In this document: in pieces, positions 1-5,557 of the stretch | Numbering within the stretch: the stretch's first letter is position 1 | Layout of the letters: each line of letters starts with the position of its first letter | Assembly: GCA_001793775.1 (NCBI GenBank) | Contig: MGIN01000019.1 | Location: 1 to 10,190, forward strand | Length of the DNA: 10,190 nt | Reading direction: 5' to 3' | Source of the DNA: Candidatus Wolfebacteria bacterium GWA1_42_9 | Lineage (GTDB): Bacteria > Patescibacteriota > Minisyncoccia > UBA6257 > JAGOQP01 | Notes under the pieces: generated by a model | The model's database searches: none | Seen by the model: only the letters and a program-made list of their open reading frames with translations | What the model was told of the DNA's origin: nothing | Made by a program: the position numbers and the translations under genes

Positions 1-1802
1 ATTCCTATCTCATTTAATTTTTCAATCGTTTGCGTCGCGGTTTCCTTTAGGGTGTCGGCTATTCCAATAATACCAAGAATGGATTTCTCGCCGCTCAAAA
101 TTAAAGCGGTTTTCCCCTGATTATTGAGTTCATCTATTTTATTTTCGGTCTCCTGATTAATACTCGCCCCCGATTCTTCAATGAGTTTCCTGTTTCCAAA
201 AAGATAGTTCTGACCGCCTATCTTCCCTTTTAGTCCCTTTCCGGTTATCTGCTCAAAATTTTCCACCGCCAGAAGAGACATTTTTTCTTCTTTGGCTTTG
301 TCCACCACGGCCTTGTCCAGAGGATGGGTTGTGTGTGTTCCTAGACTCGCGGCAATCTGCAACAGCGCGAACTGACGCTGATTATCACGCTGACTGACGC
401 TGACGATGTCGGTAACAGAGGGTTTTCCTTCCGTGATGGTTCCAGTCTTATCTAGAATGACGGTATGGGTTTTTCCCGCCGTCTCCAAGGCCTGGGCGTT
501 TCTAATAATAATTCCATTCTCCGCCCCTTTGCCCGTTCCAGTAATCACCGCGATAGGCGTCGCTAACCCTAAAGCGCAGGGACAGGCAACAATCAAAACC
601 GCCACGGCGTTAATTAAGGCGTAGGAAATTTTCGGTTCGGGGCCAACGGAAAACCAAATAATAAAAGTTATGACTGAAATAGCCAGAACAATAGGAACGA
701 AAATTTGAGTAATTTTATCGGCTAATTTTTGGATAGGCGCCTTTGAGGCCTGGGCTTCCTGAACAATTCTGACAATTTGGGAGAGAAACGTTTCACTTCC
801 CACTTTCTCGGCTCTCATTTTAAAAATACCGCTTTTGTTTATGGTGGCCCCAGTTACCTTGTCTCCAGTTTTTTTATCAACCGGGAGAGATTCTCCGGTA
901 ACCATTGATTCGTCCAACGACACCTGCCCCTCCACAATTATCCCGTCAACCGGAACTTTTTCTCCTTGTTTAACCAAAAGAATGTCGCCGATTTTAACTT
1001 GGTTTATATCAATGTCGTGGATTTCCCCGTTTTCTCCAACATGATGAGCGATAACCGCCTGGAGTTTAAGAAGTTTTTTTATAGCTTCTGACGCCGAACC
1101 TTTAGCTCTGGCTTCAAGGTATTTTCCTAAAATTATAAAAGTAGTAACAACAACAGCCACGTCAAAATAGGGTTCCAGGCCGACCCCGTCGGCAATTTCC
1201 AATTTATAATTTATAATTTCTAAAAAAACAATAATGGCGCTAAAAAAATAGGCAGCGCCTGTTCCCAGGGCCACTAAACTGTCCATTCCTGGTCTTAAAC
1301 TCTTAAATTCATAATACATTCCCCGCCAGAATTGTTTGCCTACCCAGAATTCAACAGGAGTTGAGATTAAAAGAAGAATTAAAAAGGATAATTTTTCCGG
1401 GACGAACGTCTTAAATTGACCGCCAAAACTTAAAAACAAAACAATTAAAGAAACAACTGTTCCAAACCACAGTTTTTTCTTGAGAGTCCCAAATTCCGCA
1501 TCGCTTTCCATCTTGGCATGGTTATGCTCGCCCTCCCAAGTTTTGTCAGACAAAATTTGGGAGGGGAAACTGTGGTTGTGATGATAAGTGCTGTTTTCGC
1601 TTATTGCTTTATAGCCACTTTCTTCAACGGCATTGATAATTTTCTGATCATCAACTTCATTATTGCAGTCAACAAAAAGCTTATCGGAGGCAAAATTAAC
1701 TGAGGCGTTTTTAACGCCCTCAATTTTACTAACCGCTTTTTCTATGGCGGCCGCGCAGGAAGCGCAGTCCATACCCTTTATCCCAAAAACTTTTTTAATC
1801 AT
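1..1802 (-). CDS. copA: Copper-exporting P1B-type ATPase (3' end cut by window edge)
   Basis: Heavy-metal P-type ATPase pumping Cu(I) out of the cytoplasm. The frame is open from ATG at 1802 to the edge: 600 residues, all in one frame by my translation. An HMA metal-binding domain opens the protein (GMDCASC, residues 10-16), followed by a His-rich linker (HHNH, then HNH). Six membrane segments are visible at about 111-127, 136-155, 174-196, 212-230, 355-378 and 392-415. Key motifs are TGES (302-305, actuator), CPCALGLATP (CPC 407-409, transport site), DKTGT (D451, phosphorylated Asp) and an HP dipeptide (493-494). CPC followed by ALGLATP is the form usual for Cu(I)/Ag(I) pumps rather than Zn/Cd pumps. 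The GDGxND hinge and the last two membrane segments lie outside the window, so metal choice cannot be confirmed from them. The ATG follows the upstream stop by one base (TAGGATG), indicating translational coupling. Three repeat-like segments lie inside the gene and are listed separately. Confidence 0.93.
   Translation of the reverse strand, partial: MIKKVFGIKGMDCASCAAAIEKAVSKIEGVKNASVNFASDKLFVDCNNEVDDQKIINAVEESGYKAISENSTYHHNHSFPSQILSDKTWEGEHNHAKMESDAEFGTLKKKLWFGTVVSLIVLFLSFGGQFKTFVPEKLSFLILLLISTPVEFWVGKQFWRGMYYEFKSLRPGMDSLVALGTGAAYFFSAIIVFLEIINYKLEIADGVGLEPYFDVAVVVTTFIILGKYLEARAKGSASEAIKKLLKLQAVIAHHVGENGEIHDIDINQVKIGDILLVKQGEKVPVDGIIVEGQVSLDESMVTGESLPVDKKTGDKVTGATINKSGIFKMRAEKVGSETFLSQIVRIVQEAQASKAPIQKLADKITQIFVPIVLAISVITFIIWFSVGPEPKISYALINAVAVLIVACPCALGLATPIAVITGTGKGAENGIIIRNAQALETAGKTHTVILDKTGTITEGKPSVTDIVSVSQRDNQRQFALLQIAASLGTHTTHPLDKAVVDKAKEEKMSLLAVENFEQITGKGLKGKIGGQNYLFGNRKLIEESGASINQETENKIDELNNQGKTALILSGEKSILGIIGIADTLKETATQTIEKLNEIG
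372..407. repeat. CGCTGA-type short repeats inside copA
   Basis: The plus strand carries CTGACGCTGATTATCACGCT followed by GACTGACGCTGACG: three CGCTGA units (one degenerate junction) spaced about 11-12 nt. They encode residues of about 466-477 (VSVSQRDNQRQ) of the ATPase, just after the DKTGT/TDIV strand at the start of the nucleotide-binding domain. Relatives usually have an unrelated variable loop here. The same unit type recurs inside tatD at 6111-6149. Confidence 0.55.
1194..1221. repeat. Four 7-nt AATTTNN units inside copA
   Basis: Four consecutive 7-nt units: AATTTCC, AATTTAT, AATTTAT, AATTTCT. They encode residues of about 195-203 (EIINYKLEI), in the short loop between the third and fourth predicted membrane segments, a place tolerant of variable sequence. 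The period of 7 is not a multiple of 3, so the repeat is a DNA-level, not a protein-level, pattern. Confidence 0.6.
1531..1565. repeat. 35-bp near-perfect palindrome inside copA
   Basis: Left arm CCCTCCCAAGTTTTGTC (1531-1547), centre A (1548), right arm GACAAAATTTGGGAGGG (1549-1565). The arms pair at 16 of 17 positions; the exception is 1540/1556. It encodes residues of about 80-91 (SQILSDKTWEG) in the linker between the HMA domain and the first membrane segment, flanked on both sides by His-rich clusters. There is no U-tract after it, so it does not look like an intrinsic terminator. A palindromic repeat element tolerated in frame is the likeliest reading. Confidence 0.75.
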
Positions 1803-1803
1803 C

Positions 1804-2529
1804 CTATTTAAAAATATTCACCATGTTTTGACTAAAATCTTTTAACCAATCAGCGAGCCCAGTTTGCCACTGGGGCGCCCACCACTCATTGCCGGTAATG
1901 CCCAGATAAAAAATCATAATGCCCACCAAAACAAAGATTGCCCCGGCAATAATTTTCAATCTTCCCCCTCCAAAAATTTTCAAATCGGAAAGTTTCAATT
2001 TCTTCCAGAAAAAAGCCATTATAAAAAGCGGCGCCACCATTCCCAAAACATAAAACATACTAACCACAAATGCCTTCAAAAAAGTTCCGGAAATGATAGC
2101 TAGGGTCAGGCTTCCCGCCAGCACCGGAGCACAGCAGGCGCTGGCAATGCCGGAAAAAATCCCTAACCCAAAAGCGCTGGATAAACCTATTTTGCCATCT
2201 TGAGAAATTTGGGGTTGTTTAAAACGAGGCATAGGCATTTTTATTTTAAAAACCAGTGCCAATCCCACCAGAAGGAGCATTATTCCACCAAAAACATAAA
2301 ACTCTTGATGATAATTATGGAAAAATTCTGCCAGGAAACTGACTCCCAAACTAATCGGTAACAAAACAATCGCTATACCCAAACCAAAGATTGCTGTCAT
2401 CAGCAAAACACGCGATGTTTGTTTGAAAATTGTTCCTAAATAGAGAGGAAAGAGAATGGTCACACAACAAGGGGCAAAAAGCGCTGCCATTCCGCCAAGA
2501 AAAGAACCTAAGATAGAAATAATAAACAT
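1804..2529 (-). CDS. CcdA/DsbD-like thiol-redox membrane protein
   Basis: A 241-residue integral membrane protein of the cytochrome c biogenesis/DsbD transmembrane superfamily, which carries electrons from cytoplasmic thioredoxin to extracytoplasmic thiols. About six membrane segments lie near residues 3-30, 40-65, 75-95, 117-148, 152-175 and 190-212. Its two halves each carry a Cys motif in a membrane segment: APCCVTILFP (C21, C22) and ASACCAPVLAG (C132, C133). In classical CcdA the motif is PC followed by Val or Leu; here both are neighbouring Cys pairs. No periplasmic DsbD domain and no thioredoxin domain are attached. ATG at 2529 is 4 nt after the previous stop, and the stop is 1 nt before copA, so it belongs to the copper operon. 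Its likely job is to keep Cys residues of the two anchored neighbours reduced. A direct role in metal transport cannot be excluded. Confidence 0.82.
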   Translation of the reverse strand: MFIISILGSFLGGMAALFAPCCVTILFPLYLGTIFKQTSRVLLMTAIFGLGIAIVLLPISLGVSFLAEFFHNYHQEFYVFGGIMLLLVGLALVFKIKMPMPRFKQPQISQDGKIGLSSAFGLGIFSGIASACCAPVLAGSLTLAIISGTFLKAFVVSMFYVLGMVAPLFIMAFFWKKLKLSDLKIFGGGRLKIIAGAIFVLVGIMIFYLGITGNEWWAPQWQTGLADWLKDFSQNMVNIFK

Positions 2530-2533
2530 AATT

Positions 2534-3424
2534 TTAGAGTGAACAGCTGTCTCCCCCAGACCCGGAAGCGCCCGATGGATTGTTTAATAATACTAGGGGT
2601 TTGGCTACGTTCTGTGAAAATCCTTGACCGCTGGAAAATTTGGCTGAAAGGGCAGTTTTGGGATTAACTTGGTTCGTCTCCTTCTTTTCAAAAATCTTAA
2701 AATACTGTGCCATTTGATCATATTGGGAAGGGAACCAAAGCGAGTTAAACCCAAGAGCCGTTCTGTAAATTTCCTCATCAGAGAGCCCCTGTGAGACAGC
2801 CAAAGAAACAACCCCCAACATTGCCATCCCATGGTTGCAGTCGGCAAAACGGGCGCTGTTACCGCAACAGGGGCGGTAAATGGTGGCGGCGATGTTAGCC
2901 ACGCGCCTTTGCTGTTCCAAAGAAAGATTCAAGATGTTATGTCTGATAAAATGAAGAGTGGCATCTCCTTGAGCAATATTCCACCCTCCGGTAGAAGCTA
3001 ATTGCCCCAACCGCCCTTGGTTTTCCAGATTTTTCAACTCCTCCAAATAAATATTTTCTTGAGCCAGTCCCAATCCCCACAGCAAATTTAAATAGAGCTG
3101 ATTATTTTGAGGAGTAATGATAATTTTTTCATTGCCGGAGGATTCAAAAATTTTTCTTTCTTCCACCGACAAAGAACCGGCAAGCAACTGATATTTTCCC
3201 GAATCAAAAACCCCGTTTTCCGTCAGCTCTTTAGAAAAACCAAGGGTTTTGAGATTGGTTTCAAAAGAGTAGCTACCAGCAGTATTGATTAAGTTCTCGG
3301 AATTAGAAAGATTGGTTGTGGTCAGCTCACGCTTATTTCCAAAATTGGCTCCAATATAAGTTACTCCTCCAATCAAGACAATTGCCAATATCATTCCGAA
3401 AATAAAAAAAAGGAATCTGTTCAT
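2534..3424 (-). CDS. Membrane-anchored protein with CCGN...DCNHG motif, family not recognised
   Basis: 296 residues; I do not recognise the family. One N-terminal hydrophobic segment (about 4-27, short basic MNR start) predicts a signal anchor with the rest outside the membrane. Residues of about 30-180 are mixed helical sequence. A compact core at 182-235 holds PCCGN (C186, C187), then FADCNHGMAMLG (C196, H198), then FNSLWFPSQYDQMAQYF. Three Cys and one His within 13 residues look like a metal or redox site. The tail (250-296) is low in complexity, Gly/Ser-rich, and ends GGDSCSL with a lone C294. It lies between the DUF1573 gene (31 nt) and the CcdA-like gene (4 nt), inside a CsoR-controlled copper operon, so extracytoplasmic Cu(I) binding, or being a thiol substrate of the neighbour, is plausible but inferred. 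No clear Shine-Dalgarno precedes the ATG. Confidence 0.8.
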   Translation of the reverse strand: MNRFLFFIFGMILAIVLIGGVTYIGANFGNKRELTTTNLSNSENLINTAGSYSFETNLKTLGFSKELTENGVFDSGKYQLLAGSLSVEERKIFESSGNEKIIITPQNNQLYLNLLWGLGLAQENIYLEELKNLENQGRLGQLASTGGWNIAQGDATLHFIRHNILNLSLEQQRRVANIAATIYRPCCGNSARFADCNHGMAMLGVVSLAVSQGLSDEEIYRTALGFNSLWFPSQYDQMAQYFKIFEKKETNQVNPKTALSAKFSSGQGFSQNVAKPLVLLNNPSGASGSGGDSCSL

Positions 3425-3455
3425 AATTTTATCTATTCATTCACCAACTCTGGTT

Positions 3456-3935
3456 TTACAAATTCACCATTCCATTTATTTTAAAAACTATCTGCGGCTG
3501 GATTTGAGAATTTGTATTTACATATATATTCCTCTCAGTGAAGCCGGTACCCGATGGCCCATGAGCCGCCGGGTCAAAAATAACTCTCAAGTCAACCGAT
3601 TTTCCTGGCTCCACGGTAAAATTGGCTGTTTTTTTTATATCATGGCCGCTCATTCCGAAGGGACCAATACTTCCCCTTTCATATTCTAAAAAGGCGGTGG
3701 TGCACATACAGGAGGTTGAAATATCTCCAAGAATGATCGACTGGTCGCTTTTATTTTCTAAAACAAAGCGGTGTTCAACGTCTCCGGCGTTCATTATTAC
3801 TTGACCAAAGTCATAAGAAAGATGAGATGTTTCTATCTTCCCTTGGCTGTTGACAACAGGATCAGAAGAGGAAAAATAGATTCCCACTCCCACTAAAATT
3901 ACCGCCAAAACTATAAATAAATAATTTTTATTCAT
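3456..3935 (-). CDS. DUF1573 family anchored extracytoplasmic protein
   Basis: 159 residues with an N-terminal membrane anchor (about 5-21) and one Ig-like DUF1573 domain. The domain is recognised by DFGQVIMNAGDVEHRFVLEN (42-61), a strand ending STSCMCTT (73-80), VEPGKSVDLRVIFDP (108-122) and a closing IYVNTNSQ...IVFKINGMVNL. Family members normally show a SCGCT motif at this place; here it is C76-M77-C78. After it comes a family-atypical loop with M95 and H98 (GMSGHD). Cys, Met and His together would suit a Cu(I) site, but that is inference. The gene starts 11 nt after csoR, with no visible Shine-Dalgarno, and is the second gene of the copper operon. In general the molecular role of DUF1573 is not settled. 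Confidence 0.83.
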   Translation of the reverse strand: MNKNYLFIVLAVILVGVGIYFSSSDPVVNSQGKIETSHLSYDFGQVIMNAGDVEHRFVLENKSDQSIILGDISTSCMCTTAFLEYERGSIGPFGMSGHDIKKTANFTVEPGKSVDLRVIFDPAAHGPSGTGFTERNIYVNTNSQIQPQIVFKINGMVNL

Positions 3936-3946
3936 GTTATAAAACT

Positions 3947-4210
3947 TTAAACCCTTTTGAGTTTGTAGACCTTTAATATTTCTTTTTTGGCTTTGTCGGC
4001 CTGACCCGATTTAACCTGGTTCAAGACGCAACTGCCCAGATGTCTTTCCAAAAGCAAATCTTCCAGGTTAGAAAGTCCCTGTTTAGCTGCCGACGTTTGG
4101 GTAATGACATCAATACAGTAAGTGTCTTTTTCAACCATTTTTTGAACTCCTCGCACTTGGCCCTCAATTATTTTCAGCCGGCGAATTATTTTGTCTTTTG
4201 TGGTTTTCAT
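3947..4210 (-). CDS. csoR: CsoR-type copper-sensing repressor
   Basis: 87-residue all-helical DNA-binding repressor of the CsoR/RcnR (DUF156) family, which leaves DNA when it binds Cu(I). The family start is clear: KDKIIRRLKIIEGQVRGVQKM (residues 5-25). The Cu(I) ligands C32, H57 and C61 (TYC, RHLGSC) have the same spacing as Cys36-His61-Cys65 of Mycobacterium CsoR. That supports copper sensing rather than nickel (RcnR), formaldehyde (FrmR) or sulfur (CstR) sensing. I chose ATG 4210. The frame stays open to 4375, but that extension would cross the promoter and operator and has no family similarity. It is the first gene of a five-gene unit ending in copA, so it should repress its own operon. 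Confidence 0.94.
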   Translation of the reverse strand: MKTTKDKIIRRLKIIEGQVRGVQKMVEKDTYCIDVITQTSAAKQGLSNLEDLLLERHLGSCVLNQVKSGQADKAKKEILKVYKLKRV

Positions 4211-4221
4211 ATTGTAAACTA

Positions 4222-4249
4222 ATAATACCCCCGGGGGGGTATTTGTCAA
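4222..4249 (-). promoter_or_regulatory. Promoter of the copper operon
   Basis: Read on the minus strand: TTGACA (4249-4244, a perfect sigma70-type -35 box), a 16-bp spacer made of the CsoR operator, then TATTAT (4227-4222, 5 of 6 matches to the -10 box). Transcription would start near 4214-4216, about 4-6 nt before the csoR ATG at 4210. No Shine-Dalgarno fits in that space, so the transcript is probably leaderless. Confidence 0.8.
4224..4243. promoter_or_regulatory. CsoR operator
   Basis: On the plus strand, AATACCCCC is followed by GGGGGGGTATT, a GC-rich palindrome inside AT-rich DNA. It matches the known CsoR-family pattern TACCC...GGGTA. It fills the spacer of the csoR promoter, so bound repressor would block RNA polymerase directly. 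It is the only such site I see in the window. The G run is two bases longer than the C run, so the symmetry is slightly offset. Confidence 0.87.
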
Positions 4250-4255
4250 CCTTAC

Positions 4256-4293
4256 TAGAGGTCGTGATGGCTTGCAGCGCGTTTCTACCTCTA
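4256..4293. repeat. 7-bp inverted repeat upstream of the csoR promoter
   Basis: TAGAGGT (4256-4262) and ACCTCTA (4287-4293) face each other across 24 nt, between the pilin-like gene's stop and the csoR -35 box. As minus-strand RNA it could fold into a weak stem, but no U-run follows, so it is not a convincing terminator. It may be chance or a second regulatory site. Confidence 0.3.
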
Positions 4294-4335
4294 ACAGGGT
4301 TAAGAGTAAAACAAAGTTAAAACGTGGGAGAGATT

Positions 4336-5538
4336 TTATGGATTCAAATACTCCACCTGAATATTGTCTAACCACAAGGTTCCTTCCTCTCCGTCGTTGC
4401 CGTAGAGATACAAGGTTATGTCATGAGCATCTGTTTCCCAGTCGCTGGTAACAGTAAATTCATGGGTAATTTTTTCCCATTTCTTTTTATTAGGTACTGT
4501 TTTACTAACAATGTCAGTGTCAAAAATATAAGCTCCCTGATTATTAGACCAGTGGAACAGCCCGAAGCGGGGAGTTTTTGATTTGTCGTCCGTTTGGGCC
4601 ATAAACTTTACCCGAACAACTGTTCCCGTCCGCCAACCAAAAACAATTCCGGGATTCTGCCAGGTTTGATATATCTCCTGTAAGCGATGGGGGTGTCCGT
4701 ACTGGGTATTTTTATCGATAAACTCAACACATCCCGAATGACCGACGCCGCAATCGGCGGAAACATGTCCGTGATAACCGATGGAAGGATTGGGAACGGA
4801 ATCGTTGTACCCCCAAGAAAAACCGTAACTGGGTTTTTGGAAGCCGTTTAAGTTAGTGTCCCATCCGGGAGAGTAGCTATTATCTAAATGATTGACGTTG
4901 GTATTAACTACAATGTTATTATCCGTCTCTCCGTCAAAATCCGATTCTTTTTTCTCATAGGCATAGTCATCTTCTCCGCCATCGGTCGAGGTCTGGTCTT
5001 TATCTCCGGCAATGTCATATTTGTCGCTCTCCAAACTGCTAGCCACCACCGTGTAGTCGCTCTCTCCGTCAACCGAGTAGAGATAATAGAATCCGGAGTC
5101 AGCGCTATTTACCGGATCGGTCGGTAGAACCGCCATTCCCGCCAAAAGTCCCGTTTCAGAGAAGTCAATTGGCAACCAGCCGGTGCCATCAACATTATTT
5201 AAATCGGAGGCAGTTACACAGTGGTAAGAATATCCTGTTGGCGGTTCAGGGAGATTGAGGTTACTACAGGTGACAGAAGTATCTACTAGGGAAAGATAAA
5301 TAATGTTGGGTTGACCTAAAGAGAAGGTTTTTGAAGAAAATTTAACTCGACTGATGTTAATATCCAGATTTTTAACATCGGAAATTCTCTGGGCATCCCG
5401 AGATTGGCGCAAGAATTCAGATGGATTGACATTTAAACTCATCATTCCGGCCAGAACAGCAATAATTCCCATAGAGACCAGAAGTTCTATAATAGTAATT
5501 GATTTTTTCCCTTTTTTTTGTTCGGTTGTTTGTTTCAT
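4336..5538 (-). CDS. Type IV pilin/T2SS pseudopilin-like protein with C-terminal jelly-roll-like domain
   Basis: 400 residues. The N-terminus is a class III prepilin signal: basic leader, then KKS|ITIIELLVSMGIIAVLAGM. Cleavage would fall after S13, with E18 as the conserved Glu5 of the mature protein. Ser replaces the usual Gly before the cut. Residues of about 45-175 resemble the T2SS GspG/pilin core (SRDAQRISDVKNLDINISR, LPTDPVNSADSGFYYLYSVDG); C91 and C107 could form a disulfide. An Asp/Glu-rich linker (179-206) joins a second domain (about 210-400) whose C-terminal strands (HDITLYLYG...GTLWLDNIQVEYL) look like carbohydrate-binding jelly-roll modules, with C263 and C270. It is probably a minor pilin or surface adhesin displayed outside the cell. 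It starts 19 nt after tatD. The prepilin peptidase and assembly ATPase genes are not in the window. The second domain's assignment is by pattern only. Confidence 0.84.
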   Translation of the reverse strand: MKQTTEQKKGKKSITIIELLVSMGIIAVLAGMMSLNVNPSEFLRQSRDAQRISDVKNLDINISRVKFSSKTFSLGQPNIIYLSLVDTSVTCSNLNLPEPPTGYSYHCVTASDLNNVDGTGWLPIDFSETGLLAGMAVLPTDPVNSADSGFYYLYSVDGESDYTVVASSLESDKYDIAGDKDQTSTDGGEDDYAYEKKESDFDGETDNNIVVNTNVNHLDNSYSPGWDTNLNGFQKPSYGFSWGYNDSVPNPSIGYHGHVSADCGVGHSGCVEFIDKNTQYGHPHRLQEIYQTWQNPGIVFGWRTGTVVRVKFMAQTDDKSKTPRFGLFHWSNNQGAYIFDTDIVSKTVPNKKKWEKITHEFTVTSDWETDAHDITLYLYGNDGEEGTLWLDNIQVEYLNP

Positions 5539-5544
5539 AAAAAT

Positions 5545-5555
5545 ATTATACTCCT
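5545..5555 (-). promoter_or_regulatory. Candidate -10 box and AGGAG before the pilin-like gene
   Basis: Minus strand reads AGGAG (5555-5551) then TATAAT (5550-5545), six bases, then the ATG at 5538. A perfect -10 hexamer so close would give a nearly leaderless transcript; no good -35 box is visible. Alternatively AGGAG is a Shine-Dalgarno, but its 12-nt spacing is long. The two readings cannot be separated here. Confidence 0.35.
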
Positions 5556-5557
5556 AA

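Noticed and set aside
1..1802. Possible frameshift in copA, which has no closed ORF here
   Set aside because: Codon-by-codon translation from 1802 to the edge keeps one frame with all motifs. It is open only because the window ends.
4256..4293. Inverted repeat as terminator of the pilin-like gene
   Set aside because: The stem is only 7 bp with a 24-nt loop and no U-run follows on the minus strand.
4211..4375. N-terminal extension of csoR by 55 residues
   Set aside because: It would cover the promoter and operator, overlaps the pilin-like gene's end, and has no CsoR similarity. The family start fits Met at 4210.
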